This document shows, piece after piece, positions 47,474 through 57,206 of a stretch of DNA of 64,000 bases (the stretch's first letter is position 1; each line of letters starts with the position of its first letter). Source of the stretch: Pseudomonas vancouverensis (GTDB lineage Bacteria; Pseudomonadota; Gammaproteobacteria; Pseudomonadales; Pseudomonadaceae); NCBI RefSeq assembly GCF_004348895.1, contig NZ_RRZK01000028.1:62001-126000 (forward strand), written 5' to 3'. Position numbers and translations under genes: made by a program. Under the pieces are notes generated by a model that was not told the DNA's origin, did not search any database, and saw only the letters and a program-made list of their open reading frames with translations.

Positions 47474-47652
47474 CCCAAAACCTTGATATTGGCCAAGGCG
47501 AGTGCTTCCCCACCACGGACATGGGGAACGCCACGACACAGACCGGTTTGTGCCTGAGGCTCAAACAGTAACTTAAGCGGCCCGGGGCAAACGCTTCGGG
47601 CAGCGGGCATGGCCAGGAAGGCCATGTCCAAATCGATGCAAGGGACATTATT

Positions 47653-49044
47653 GTGATTCGCAAGCGCAACAACACGCTACCAGCAGCTCGCGGCCTGACG
47701 TTCTGGGCCCAATGGCTGGCAGCGATCTCAGTGCTCATCCTTCTCCTCTGCGCACTGGCAACAATGAAAACCGGGGAAGTCGAGGCCCACTACCGAATAC
47801 TGGCCGCGTTCATGCTGCTGGGTTCGGTGCCCTCCTACTCGATGATGAAGGTTTACCACAAGCAACACGGTTACCTGGTAGGACTCGGCCGCCTTTTGGC
47901 CGGCTGGCTCGCGCTGCTCTGCGGCCTGACCGTCGTCGCCTTCGTCACCAAGACCAGCGAGCTGTTTTCCCGGGAAGTCATCATCACCCTTGCCTTCGCC
48001 GGTTTCGCGCTTCAAGCCTGTCTCTACGTGCCGCTGCACAACCTTTCCCGTCGCTATCAGCAGAAGCTGCAAGCTGCTCGCACCTCCCTGATTATCGGCA
48101 CCGGCGACTTCGCTCTCGAACTCGCCGACAAACTGGTGCGCAAACGCAACGAGCCGTTACTGGGCCTGGTCGCTGCAAACGACCACCCTGCCCCCAGCAA
48201 TGGTCTCTACCCGGTCATCGGCAACCTCGCCCACTTGCGCGACCTGATCGCCACTCATAAGATCCGGCGGCTCTACATCGCCCTGCCGCTGACCGAAGCC
48301 GAACAGATCGAAGGCCTCTATATCGACCTGCTGGACTCCAGTGTCGATGTCATCTGGACCCCCGACCTGCAAAGCCTGATCCTGCTCAACCACTCGGTCT
48401 CCGATATCGAAGGCCTGCCGGCTATTCACTTGAATGAAAGCCCGCTGACCTCCTACCCAACCGCGGCTTTTTCCAAAGCCGTACTGGATCGAACTGTTGC
48501 GCTGCTGGCAATCATCCTGCTCTGCCCCGTGCTGCTGGCCACCGCTATTGCCGTGAAGTGCTCATCCCCAGGCCCGATCCTGTTCAAACAGAAACGCCAT
48601 GGCTGGAACGGCAAGATCATCAAGGTCTGGAAGTTCCGCTCCATGCGCGTACACGACGACGCCGAAGTCAAACAAGCCAGTCGCGACGACCCTCGCATTA
48701 CTCGGGTCGGCCAGTTCATTCGCCGCACATCTCTGGACGAACTGCCTCAGTTGTTCAACGCCTTGCAAGGTCGCATGTCCTTAGTGGGGCCCCGCCCTCA
48801 TGCTCTCGCGCATAACGATTACTACACCGGCAAGATCGACGCCTATATGGCTCGACACCGGATCAAACCGGGGATCACTGGATTGGCTCAGATCAGTGGT
48901 TATCGTGGGGAGACGGAGACGATCGACAAGATGGAAAAGCGGGTAGAGCTGGATCTTGCGTACATCAATAACTGGTCGCTGTGGCTGGATATCAAGATTT
49001 TGATCAAGACGCCTTTTACGCTGTTATCCAAAGAGATTTACTGA
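47653..49044 (+). CDS. wcaJ: Undecaprenyl-phosphate glucose(-like) phosphotransferase (WcaJ/WbaP type)
   Basis: This initiating transferase places the first sugar-1-phosphate on undecaprenyl phosphate. The 463-residue protein has an N-terminal membrane block of four to five helices (about 15-135), a Rossmann-like CoA-binding-3 domain (SLIIGTGDFALELADKL, about 145-260), and the catalytic C-terminal bac_transf domain (273-463) with PGPILFKQKRHG, WKFRSM, RRTSLDELPQLFNALQG and MSLVGPRPH. The start is GTG with AAGGGA 8 bases upstream. It is the first gene after the ops leader and the last high-GC gene before the AT-rich cassette. Sugar identity (glucose or galactose) is inferred only. Confidence 0.92.
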   Translation: MIRKRNNTLPAARGLTFWAQWLAAISVLILLLCALATMKTGEVEAHYRILAAFMLLGSVPSYSMMKVYHKQHGYLVGLGRLLAGWLALLCGLTVVAFVTKTSELFSREVIITLAFAGFALQACLYVPLHNLSRRYQQKLQAARTSLIIGTGDFALELADKLVRKRNEPLLGLVAANDHPAPSNGLYPVIGNLAHLRDLIATHKIRRLYIALPLTEAEQIEGLYIDLLDSSVDVIWTPDLQSLILLNHSVSDIEGLPAIHLNESPLTSYPTAAFSKAVLDRTVALLAIILLCPVLLATAIAVKCSSPGPILFKQKRHGWNGKIIKVWKFRSMRVHDDAEVKQASRDDPRITRVGQFIRRTSLDELPQLFNALQGRMSLVGPRPHALAHNDYYTGKIDAYMARHRIKPGITGLAQISGYRGETETIDKMEKRVELDLAYINNWSLWLDIKILIKTPFTLLSKEIY

Positions 49045-49211
49045 GCCAACAATGCCTCAGTGGAAGCTCAATGCCTAGCAACGCGGTTGATATAAAAAAG
49101 AGACATCCAACAACATGGAAGCGAAACCAGCACCTCGAATGCCGGACATATCAACGTATTCAAAAAAAATAGATGCGTGCCGACCTCACAGGCAGCTTTC
49201 TGAGAGGTTAG

Positions 49212-50750
49212 ATGCAAGCCAATAACTATAAGCGAATTTTAAAGAACGCCGTCTTTCTATACTTCAGAATGCTACTGACCATGGCGGTCACGCTATACAC
49301 CTCACGTGTAGTACTCAATACGCTAGGTGTGGAGGATTTTGGAATTTACCATTTGGTAGGCGGTTTCGTTACGATGCTGGGATTTCTACATGGAGCAATG
49401 TCCTCAGCAACACAACGATTCCTATCATTTGAAGTTGGAAAACCAGGTGCATTAGACACTTCAAAAGTGTTCAGTATGAGCATGAATATTCATCTGCTCA
49501 TAGCAGCAACAATCTTCATAGCGGGCGAAACAATAGGCCTTTGGTTTGTAAGCACCCAACTGACAATCTCTGCTGAGCGCATGGACGCTGCCCAATGGGT
49601 TTATCAGCTTTCATTGCTCGCATTTCTAGTAACAGTGATTAGCGTGCCATATAACGCAATCATCATTGCCCATGAGCGAATGAGCGCATTTGCATGGGTC
49701 AGCATTGTAGACGCGCTGCTCAAACTATTAATCGCCCTCACGCTGGCCTGGTTTGGTTCTGATTATTTAATTACTTATGCAGCGATGACCCTATTAGTAG
49801 TCAGCTTGACTACAACAGCATACAAACTATACTGCACCAAAGCATTTCCCGATTCTAGATTTCAATTATATTGGAACCCCTCGCTTTTCAAAACCATGCT
49901 CTCCTACTCCGGCTGGAATATGTGGGGCAATGCAGCTGCCGTATTGGGAAATCAAGGTGTAAACGTTATCCTCAATATATTTTTTGGCCCCGCCGTTAAC
50001 GCCGCAAGAGCAATAACATTTCAAATCAGCAATGCCATGAATAGTCTTGTACAAAACCTTCAAATCGCCGCAAACCCACAAATCATAAAGTCCTATGCGG
50101 TCGGCGATTTTGATTACATGCATAAGCTTATTTACTACGGATCAAAATACAACTTCTTCCTGCTCTTATTCTTCGCACTACCTGTAATCATTGAAATAGA
50201 TTTGTTTTTAAACACCTGGCTAACATCTGTGCCTGAGCATACTGGAATATTTGTTCAGCTAGCATTGACTGCAATTATGATCGATAGCATTTCCGCACCT
50301 CTCATAACCGCAGCTCAAGCGACAGGAAAAATAAAATTATATCAAACCGTGGTAGGCGGAATACTGCTTTTAAATCTGCCAGCATCATACATACTACTGG
50401 ATGCAGGCAGTTCTCCACGCGTTGTATTTTTCGTGAGCATCGCACTTTCGATTGCCAGCCTCATTGCTAGGCTTATCATTCTAAAATCACTCATAAATTT
50501 ATCCACGGAGCGTTTTATATCGTTTGTACTGGTACGCACTGCCAGTGTTGGCTTGAGCGCTTCGACAATAGCATTTCTAATTAAATACACGCTGCAAGAG
50601 AGCACAAACAATTTCTGCATAATATCCTTGTCCATCATATCAACGACACTCTGCATTTATTTCGTCGGATTAGCCAAAGAAGAACGACATCAACTATTCA
50701 AGCTCGCGCGACGCCTCAACACCCTACGCGTGCAAATAAAAAATCCATAA
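49212..50750 (+). CDS. wzx: Wzx-like polysaccharide flippase
   Basis: This 512-residue polytopic membrane protein of the MVF/MATE-like superfamily (polysaccharide biosynthesis protein) has about 12-14 hydrophobic segments. The N-terminal AVFLYFRMLLTMAVTLYTSRVVLNTLGVEDFGIYHLVGG is characteristic of O-antigen and exopolysaccharide flippases. Its job would be to move the lipid-linked repeat unit to the periplasmic face. GAGAGG lies just before the ATG. Codon use is AT-rich (many ATA, AAA, ATT), unlike wcaJ immediately upstream. It is the first gene of the low-GC cassette. Confidence 0.85.
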   Translation: MQANNYKRILKNAVFLYFRMLLTMAVTLYTSRVVLNTLGVEDFGIYHLVGGFVTMLGFLHGAMSSATQRFLSFEVGKPGALDTSKVFSMSMNIHLLIAATIFIAGETIGLWFVSTQLTISAERMDAAQWVYQLSLLAFLVTVISVPYNAIIIAHERMSAFAWVSIVDALLKLLIALTLAWFGSDYLITYAAMTLLVVSLTTTAYKLYCTKAFPDSRFQLYWNPSLFKTMLSYSGWNMWGNAAAVLGNQGVNVILNIFFGPAVNAARAITFQISNAMNSLVQNLQIAANPQIIKSYAVGDFDYMHKLIYYGSKYNFFLLLFFALPVIIEIDLFLNTWLTSVPEHTGIFVQLALTAIMIDSISAPLITAAQATGKIKLYQTVVGGILLLNLPASYILLDAGSSPRVVFFVSIALSIASLIARLIILKSLINLSTERFISFVLVRTASVGLSASTIAFLIKYTLQESTNNFCIISLSIISTTLCIYFVGLAKEERHQLFKLARRLNTLRVQIKNP

Positions 50751-50804
50751 GTATTCAACGACCTCCCAGTAATACGCAAAGATTAATTTACGCATCAGGT
50801 GATC

Positions 50805-51794
50805 ATGAGCGCTTTCTTAACAAGGGCAACGCGGTATGCAATATCAAGAACACGCCTAGGAGAGGCCGCCTCCAAAATAGGCGACTTCTGCCATCACTTT
50901 TATTATTCATTTAGCGAACGAACCCCCGAGAAAGATAAGCAGCGCTTGAAGTTTTATTTATTTAAGTATCATCACATCATAGAAAAAGGCTTAGCGCTTC
51001 CAAAGCCAAATCTTTGTTTTGGGCAACCGAAGATAATTAACCTGATCGAAAAATCAGAATCATACGTAAAAAAATATGGCCACGATAAAATAATAGACTC
51101 GATAAAAAAGACAATCATCGAATATTTAGCCTTTCACGAAAAGCAGGGCGCAACATTACCCGAAAAATTCGAACGAAAGCTACTTGACTTCAGCGCCCAG
51201 GCCAATAGCAACTGCATCGGAGGACTGAGACCTGTAGTTAAATCAGAGATGAACAATCTAACCCCACAAGAGTTTAACGACTTCGTTCGCTGCAGATATA
51301 GCGTGAGAAATTTTTCGAATGAGCCAGTGGACGAAAATCTAATATTCACCGCGATCGAAACAGCAACTTATGCTCCATCCGTATGTAATAGACAAAGCTG
51401 GCATGTCCATTATTACTCCGAAAAAAATACTATCCGCAATATTCTCTACCATCAAAATGGCAATGCCGGCTTTGCCGACACCATAGACAAGTTGCTAATA
51501 ATCACCGGCGACACGCGAGCATTCACCGAAAACGAAAGCAATCAAATTTTTGTAGACGGCGGATTGTTTTCCATGAATCTAATTTTAGCGCTACACTCGG
51601 CCGGACTCGGAAGCTGCGCATTGAATACGAGCTACTCCTATTTGAAGGAACATAGCGTTAAAAAAATTGCCCGAATACCAAACAGCGAACGTTTAATTAT
51701 GATGCTGGCTGTAGGACATACAAAACAAAATTTTGATGTTGCAGCCTCCCCAAGAAAACCCAAATACGATTTCTTTACAACTCATAACTATTAA
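50805..51794 (+). CDS. Nitroreductase-family protein in the polysaccharide cassette
   Basis: This is a 329-residue protein. The N-terminal 150 residues are not nitroreductase-like and include a Lys-rich helical region (YLFKYHHIIEKGLALPKPN). The C-terminal part (about 155-320) matches the FMN nitroreductase fold: RCRYSVRNFSNEPVDENLI, APSVCNRQSWHVHYY and FVDGGLFSMNLILALHSAGLGSCALN. The ATG at 50805 follows AGGTGAT; a GTG two codons earlier is possible. Members of this family occur in other polysaccharide clusters beside pyruvyl transferases, as here. Possible roles are redox modification of a sugar or a regulatory flavin protein; nothing here decides. Confidence 0.75.
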   Translation: MSAFLTRATRYAISRTRLGEAASKIGDFCHHFYYSFSERTPEKDKQRLKFYLFKYHHIIEKGLALPKPNLCFGQPKIINLIEKSESYVKKYGHDKIIDSIKKTIIEYLAFHEKQGATLPEKFERKLLDFSAQANSNCIGGLRPVVKSEMNNLTPQEFNDFVRCRYSVRNFSNEPVDENLIFTAIETATYAPSVCNRQSWHVHYYSEKNTIRNILYHQNGNAGFADTIDKLLIITGDTRAFTENESNQIFVDGGLFSMNLILALHSAGLGSCALNTSYSYLKEHSVKKIARIPNSERLIMMLAVGHTKQNFDVAASPRKPKYDFFTTHNY

Positions 51795-52018
51795 AACTTA
51801 AATCTTAACTTTTGCTGGTCTTGCAATAACAAATACGGCTGATCGAGACCGTGATTACAATAGTCCAATACAAGCTTTCCCTATTCTCCAAACCAAGACC
51901 AGCCAAAACTTTTAACCAAGCAGAACATAGTTCGACCCCAACCAACAGAAATTTATTCTAATACTGACTCCCCCCATTAAAGCAGAACCTCTGCTATACA
52001 ATTCATAAGACTTTTTAA

Positions 52019-53158
52019 ATGAAAATAGCAATTCTAACCCAGCCCTTGGGTAAAAATTATGGCGGCATTATGCAAGCTTGGGCTTTGCAGCAAGTGCTAA
52101 AGGGGATGGGGTATGAGCCTACAACAATCGATCGACGCCCAACCGCACGCAGCATCGCCTTTAAGCTAACTCAGATTATCTATCGACATACGATGAAAGC
52201 CATCGGGAAGCGCAAAGGGATATTTGATTCAACCCGGCATATGCAACATGCAACTAGAAACATGCAAAACTTCATTGTTCAGCACATAGCAATGTCTGAA
52301 GAAATGGACAACACGATCAAAATAAAAAAGCACTTCGAACGCCATGAGTATTACGCTGTTATTGTCGGAAGTGACCAAACCTGGAGACCAAGCTACTCTC
52401 CAAATATATACAACTACTTTCTTGACTTCATCCCAAACAGCAACATAAAGCGCATTTCATATGCCAGTTCATTTGGCGTAGACCACTGGGAGTATAGTAA
52501 ACTCGAAACAATAAAATGCCAGGAACTCGCGCAGAAGTTTGATGCAATATCTGTTAGAGAATACTCGGGCATAAACCTGTGCAACCTTCACTTAAACACT
52601 CGTGCAGAAGCTGTTCTAGATCCGACACTATTACTTTCTCCCGAAGATTACGCTCGCGCTTTTAAACTTTGCGACACATCCCCTAAAGAAGAAAAACTAT
52701 TCACGTACATTCTCGATGCCACTCAGAAAAAAAAGACCGCTATAAAAATCCTAGAAAAGACCCTTGGTTTAGCCGCATATAGTAGCCAACCGAATTCATA
52801 TTTTGGCAGCAGCGAAAGCGAGAACATCCAAGACTATACTTTCCCAATGGTCGAAAGCTGGATCCAATCGATATTCGATTCTGAATTCGTCTTGACCGAC
52901 TCATTTCACGGCTGTGCGTTTTCAATTATATTCAACAAGCCATTCATCGTACTCGGAAACATTGATAGAGGCTTATCTCGATTCACCTCTCTATTGGACG
53001 CCCTAGATCTTGGAAGCAGAATTACTTCGGGTACTGATGCCGACCTAATTCGCTTGACCAATGAAAAAATCAATTGGGACTCCGTGAATAAAAAACTAGA
53101 CCTCCTTAAACTTGAATCTCTCAGTTTTTTGAAGTCCAATCTATCTTTGAAAAAATAA
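52019..53158 (+). CDS. Polysaccharide pyruvyl transferase family protein
   Basis: This 379-residue enzyme probably adds pyruvate ketals to a sugar of the repeat unit using phosphoenolpyruvate. The N-terminus MKIAILTQPLGKNYGGIMQAWALQQVL and the motifs YYAVIVGSDQTWRPSY (near 120), RISYASSFG and TDSFHGCAFSIIF (from residue 293) are those of the PS_pyruv_trans family, which has a GT-B-like fold. Codon use is AT-rich. 224 bp of gene-free AT-rich DNA separate it from the nitroreductase gene. The next glycosyltransferase starts 3 bp after its stop, so these are coupled. Confidence 0.85.
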   Translation: MKIAILTQPLGKNYGGIMQAWALQQVLKGMGYEPTTIDRRPTARSIAFKLTQIIYRHTMKAIGKRKGIFDSTRHMQHATRNMQNFIVQHIAMSEEMDNTIKIKKHFERHEYYAVIVGSDQTWRPSYSPNIYNYFLDFIPNSNIKRISYASSFGVDHWEYSKLETIKCQELAQKFDAISVREYSGINLCNLHLNTRAEAVLDPTLLLSPEDYARAFKLCDTSPKEEKLFTYILDATQKKKTAIKILEKTLGLAAYSSQPNSYFGSSESENIQDYTFPMVESWIQSIFDSEFVLTDSFHGCAFSIIFNKPFIVLGNIDRGLSRFTSLLDALDLGSRITSGTDADLIRLTNEKINWDSVNKKLDLLKLESLSFLKSNLSLKK

Positions 53159-53161
53159 ACT

Positions 53162-54112
53162 ATGTGCAACAACATGCTAAGTATAGTTGTAATAACCCGA
53201 AACGAAGAACACAACATCCAAAGAACCCTAACATCCTGTATCGCCCTGAACCCATTAGAAATAATAGTCGTAGATTCAGACTCCACAGACAACACGCGAT
53301 CCATAGTTCAAAAAAACATCAACACTCATAGTTCCATCAAACTATACACATACAACACTGCGCCATTCACCGCCGCCCGAGGCCGAAATATTGGAATTGA
53401 TAAAGTATCGGCGAATGCCAATATGGTTCTATTTCTCGACGGAGACATGGAAATCAATAAAGATTTTCTTATCACTGCAGTAGATGAATTCTCTAGACAG
53501 CCTACACTCGGAGTTCTGATGGGGCAGATGGACAATTTTTATTACGACCACAACCAAAACCTCGTTGGCGTGCAGAAAAATTACTATGACATAAGTAAGC
53601 ACACAATGGGCGGCGCAATGCTTGTAAGTAGAGAGTCACTGACTGCAGTTGGTGGATTTAACTCTGAACTAGTCTGCAATGAAGAGTCCGAATTTGAATA
53701 TCGCCTCAATCGCTCGGGTTACCATGGGCGAAGGATCGATTGTAAAATGATCAATCACCATACGGAGGCCCAAAGATCTACACGCCGCATCCGTTCGATG
53801 ATCTTAAATAGACGTCTTACGGGATTAGGAATAAATTTGCATATTGCGATTAGAAATTTTGGCTACTTAAAAAAAATGTTCCTGGCGAATCAAGAAACAT
53901 TTCTTGCTGCACTGCTACTCCTGCTCGCGCCATTCTTTATTCTTAGCAATAACTTTTATACCTTCTTGGCTCTGACGGTAGGATTTTTCATATACACAAA
54001 AATCAAATCAAAGAAAATAAGATATGCCTTGAACCACTTTGTTTATGCTTCAGGCATGATAATTGGCTTTCTTGCCTACATCCCTCGAATCAGCAAACTT
54101 AAAAAGCCTTAA
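53162..54112 (+). CDS. GT2-family glycosyltransferase
   Basis: This 316-residue GT-A fold enzyme has the nucleotide-binding start LSIVVITRNEEHNIQRTL, the aspartates in IIVVDSDSTDNT, the DxD-type metal motif FLDGDME, and the acceptor-side segment CNEESEFEYRLNRSGYHGRRID. Two C-terminal hydrophobic segments (about 245-285) suggest membrane attachment. No clear ribosome site; the ATG lies 3 bp after the pyruvyl transferase stop, pointing to translational coupling. Donor and acceptor sugars cannot be named. Confidence 0.85.
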   Translation: MCNNMLSIVVITRNEEHNIQRTLTSCIALNPLEIIVVDSDSTDNTRSIVQKNINTHSSIKLYTYNTAPFTAARGRNIGIDKVSANANMVLFLDGDMEINKDFLITAVDEFSRQPTLGVLMGQMDNFYYDHNQNLVGVQKNYYDISKHTMGGAMLVSRESLTAVGGFNSELVCNEESEFEYRLNRSGYHGRRIDCKMINHHTEAQRSTRRIRSMILNRRLTGLGINLHIAIRNFGYLKKMFLANQETFLAALLLLLAPFFILSNNFYTFLALTVGFFIYTKIKSKKIRYALNHFVYASGMIIGFLAYIPRISKLKKP

Positions 54113-54176
54113 CTGAAAACATTCACAACCACCCCTTACCACATGGTTGCAAGCAACCAAGATCAGAAGTAAAAAC

Positions 54177-55289
54177 ATGAGCAGCATATACCTATTAATC
54201 CTGTACTTCGTTCTTAGTTGGTCAACATCAGCGACCCTGCACAAAAACCAGTCTATATTCAACAAATATCGCACCCAAAATGCAAACAAGCTCTTATTTT
54301 TGACACTCCCGCCGATATTATTAGGATTTTATTTTATTGCTTTACGCCCCTTCAGTTCGGGCGGTGATACCAGTGCTTACATCTCGGCATTTGCAAAAAT
54401 AGACAGCCCGCTAACAGCCTTAATCGATGCGGACTACGGAACAGAATTACTATTTTGGCCGACTCAAGCAATTCTCAAACTCGTATTCGACACAAGGGGA
54501 TGGCTGGTAATAAACTATTTCATAGTCGTAGCGATAACTTATCTATCTTACAAAAAAACAACAGAAGGGACAAAAATATCCCCTCTTATATTCTCACTAA
54601 CACTTTTAACTTTTTTCGCTGTGTACTCTGGAAATGCAATGCGCCAGGTATACTCAATTCCAATAGGACTCATTGCCTTCCATTACTGCTACAAGAAAGA
54701 CAATATAAAGTTCTTACTATTCTCTTGTCTCGCCGCTTCATTCCACTGGTCATCACTAGTAATTCTGGCCAGCCCTCTAATAATTGCACTACCTAATAAG
54801 CGCTTATACTATATCGCTGTGCCAGCACTTGCCCTCGCCTGCTCATCATTAATTGGCCCTATAATTGATTTTGTGACGGACTTAACAGGTTTCAGTTGGC
54901 TACTATCCAAATCAGATCTCTACTTTAAGGGAGGTCGGATCTCACACATTGAAGCCATCTGGAAAACAGTGAATTTTTGGCTATGTGTATTTGTTTATTT
55001 AGCACTAATCATTACCAATGCTATCACCGATAAAGACAATGAAAAAATATCCAAGTTTTTATTAATGTTTTTTTCACTGATGCTATTTGCGGTTGCCAAC
55101 CCTGATGTTTCTGAGCGCTATATGGTCTGGTACCTTTTCGCGATCCCATTGGCCGTTACGGCCATATTTTCAAAGTTCAAAATAATGCCAATAATCAAAA
55201 ACCAATTGTATTTGGCGTTATTTCTTGTAATGGCCGTACTTGTTTACACTCGTGAGAGCGCGATGATTACACTAGGAATTACTCAATGA
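54177..55289 (+). CDS. wzy: EpsG-like polysaccharide polymerase (Wzy role)
   Basis: This 370-residue polytopic inner-membrane protein has ten or more hydrophobic segments and a first periplasmic part, RPFSSGGDTSAYISAF. The RP-x-GxDT pattern near the start is typical of EpsG and related Wzy polymerases, which join flipped repeat units. The ATG at 54177 is preferred; a TTG at 54147 would add ten polar residues before the first helix. The following glycosyltransferase ATG overlaps its stop by four bases. Sequence similarity among Wzy proteins is low, so the call rests on topology, motif and position. Confidence 0.78.
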   Translation: MSSIYLLILYFVLSWSTSATLHKNQSIFNKYRTQNANKLLFLTLPPILLGFYFIALRPFSSGGDTSAYISAFAKIDSPLTALIDADYGTELLFWPTQAILKLVFDTRGWLVINYFIVVAITYLSYKKTTEGTKISPLIFSLTLLTFFAVYSGNAMRQVYSIPIGLIAFHYCYKKDNIKFLLFSCLAASFHWSSLVILASPLIIALPNKRLYYIAVPALALACSSLIGPIIDFVTDLTGFSWLLSKSDLYFKGGRISHIEAIWKTVNFWLCVFVYLALIITNAITDKDNEKISKFLLMFFSLMLFAVANPDVSERYMVWYLFAIPLAVTAIFSKFKIMPIIKNQLYLALFLVMAVLVYTRESAMITLGITQ

Positions 55290-56083
55290 AAACCTGCTGT
55301 GTATTAATCCCCTACTTCAACGCGGGCGACTCCCTGCTAACTTCTATTGCTTCTATTGATTACAACTACTGCACTCCTGAGGTCATAGTCGTTGACGATG
55401 GTAGCAAAACAATAAAAGCTGCAGACATCCTAAAAAAATACAATGGCCCCTTAAAGCTAATCCTCGTTGAACTGCAAGACAACAAAGGCATCGAGCACGC
55501 GTTAAACAAGGGGCTTGAACTGCATGGCCATGCATACAAATTCATTGCCCGACTGGATTGTGGTGACATTTGTAAAAACAATAGATTAGAGAAACAAATA
55601 AAATTTCTCGAGGAGAACCCTTCCTATTATCTCGTTGGCACCTGGGTTGACTTCATTAATATGGAAGGAAATCACTTATACACCGTTCAGCACCCGGCCG
55701 AGTACCGCTTAATAAAAAAACTCATGTACATTAATACTACATTTACACACCCTACAGTAGTTTTCAGAAGCGAAACGCTGAAATCTGTAGGATTCTATCC
55801 GACTGATGCACCAGCAGCAGAAGATTATGCATATTTTTTCAATATAATAAAAAAGCACCCAGCCTCAAACATACAAGAAAGCTTAATAGATTGCATTATT
55901 GACCCGAACGGCATTTCTACAAAAAAAAGAAAGACTCAAATCCGAAGCAGGATATCTGTAATTGTAAAAAACTTTAATTTTAATGGATATGCAATTTATG
56001 GATTAATTAGATCCGCCATGCTTTTACATACACCTAGGAAATTTACAGTTTTTCTTAATATGCTGCTACGTCCAAATCAATAG
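55286..56083 (+). CDS. GT2-family glycosyltransferase
   Basis: This 265-residue GT-A enzyme has CVLIPYFNAGDSLLTSIAS, the nucleotide aspartates VIVVDDGS, the metal-binding ARLDCGDIC and the downstream APAAEDYAYFFNI segment. There is no membrane anchor apart from a weakly hydrophobic C-terminus. Its start codon overlaps the stop of the polymerase gene (ATGA), so the pair is coupled. AT-rich codon use like its neighbours. Confidence 0.85.
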   Translation: MKTCCVLIPYFNAGDSLLTSIASIDYNYCTPEVIVVDDGSKTIKAADILKKYNGPLKLILVELQDNKGIEHALNKGLELHGHAYKFIARLDCGDICKNNRLEKQIKFLEENPSYYLVGTWVDFINMEGNHLYTVQHPAEYRLIKKLMYINTTFTHPTVVFRSETLKSVGFYPTDAPAAEDYAYFFNIIKKHPASNIQESLIDCIIDPNGISTKKRKTQIRSRISVIVKNFNFNGYAIYGLIRSAMLLHTPRKFTVFLNMLLRPNQ

Positions 56084-56111
56084 CACTTCACCTTTACAAA
56101 TCCAGACGAAA

Positions 56112-57206
56112 ATGAAAAAAATAGAAGTTTTGCATTGCGCTGAAACCATCAAAGGAGGTATTGCCACTTATTTTAGAGAATTACTTCCTCTTCAAGTTGA
56201 AGCTTTGGGTGAAGGCTCTGTTGGTGTTGTCATACCAAGCTCACAAGAATCTGAATTGTCGGTTCCGAAAGGTGTTCGCATCTTTACCTTTCCAACCAAA
56301 AATAGTCGTATATCAAACGCTTTTGCTCTCGCATTGGTCGTTTTAAAGCTATTAAAAACCAATCAAATCGGTGCCCTGCATATTCACTCTACGTTTGCAG
56401 GTGCATCGCTAAGACCGCTGATAAAAACACTCTCCAGAAAAGTAAAACTTGTATATTGCCCGCACGGCTGGGCTTGGGACAGACCCATGACCAACCGAAA
56501 ACGAAAAATAACAATTTTAGTCGAACGATTGCTGTCAAAATTCTGCGATCGAATAATCTGCATCTCACAACATGAAAAAATGTTGGCTGTTCAGGCGGGA
56601 ATAAGCAGCAATAAAATTTCTGTGGTTTTGAACGGTATTGGAGATATTGCGTCACCAAGCACCACAATATCTCGAGACTGGCCAATCGGCGCTCGTAAGT
56701 TACTGTTTGTTGGTAGGTTTGATCAACAAAAAGGTGCTGATATTTTTTGCGAGGCATTGCGTCAGCTGAATCAGGATGCGTGCGGAGTCTTGGTAGGTGA
56801 CTATGTCCTTGGCGACGCTCAGAAATTATCAATCCCTGAGAACGTACGCCACGCCGGCTGGCTAAACGCGCACGAACTTTCAGACCTGTATGCCTCAGCG
56901 GACGCTTTAGTGATTCCATCCAGATGGGAAGGTTTCGGACTTGTCGCTACAGAAGCAATGCGAGCGGGACTACCTGTTATTGCTTCCGAAGTAGGCGGAT
57001 TACCCGAAATTGTTGTTCACGGGAAGACAGGATTACTATTTAAACCTCACTGCGCGAATGAACTTATTGACGCTATTCGTAGCCTGGACGAAAAATCACT
57101 TCTACTGATGGGTAGGGCTGGCAGATTGCGCTTTGAAGAACTTTTTCTTGTGCAGCGAACTCATCAGGAAATCATGAACATTTACCAAGACATCAAAACA
57201 GCGTAG
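56112..57206 (+). CDS. GT4-family glycosyltransferase (GT-B fold)
   Basis: This 364-residue retaining transferase has the N-terminal lobe beginning VLHCAETIKGGIATYFRELLPL, the linker strand RKLLFVGRFDQQKGADIFCEAL, and the C-terminal donor site RWEGFGLVATEAMRAGLPVIASEVGGLPEIV (the EX7E motif). It is the last gene of the AT-rich cassette. With WcaJ and the two GT2 enzymes, it suggests a repeat unit of about four sugars if each acts once, which is inference. 316 bp without a gene follow. Confidence 0.88.
   Translation: MKKIEVLHCAETIKGGIATYFRELLPLQVEALGEGSVGVVIPSSQESELSVPKGVRIFTFPTKNSRISNAFALALVVLKLLKTNQIGALHIHSTFAGASLRPLIKTLSRKVKLVYCPHGWAWDRPMTNRKRKITILVERLLSKFCDRIICISQHEKMLAVQAGISSNKISVVLNGIGDIASPSTTISRDWPIGARKLLFVGRFDQQKGADIFCEALRQLNQDACGVLVGDYVLGDAQKLSIPENVRHAGWLNAHELSDLYASADALVIPSRWEGFGLVATEAMRAGLPVIASEVGGLPEIVVHGKTGLLFKPHCANELIDAIRSLDEKSLLLMGRAGRLRFEELFLVQRTHQEIMNIYQDIKTA

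Larger units (their letters stand above)
47022..47652. other. 631-bp non-coding leader region of the polysaccharide operon
   Basis: The region holds an AT-rich stretch after rfaH, two CAGCTGTG repeats (47108 and 47143), a 12-bp palindrome GACCGGCCGGTC (47150-47161), a possible promoter with -10 TAGAAT (47224-47229), a CCGAGC-TATT-GCTCGG hairpin (47334-47349), a perfect ops element (47462-47473), a TTCCCC/GGGGAA hairpin (47506-47528) and a CATGGCC/GGCCATG hairpin (47608-47626). No gene was recognised on either strand; short open frames do not look coding. Confidence 0.7.

Noticed and set aside
47409..47738. 109-codon minus-strand frame over the ops leader
   Set aside because: It overlaps wcaJ and the ops element, and its Arg/Ser/Pro composition looks non-coding.
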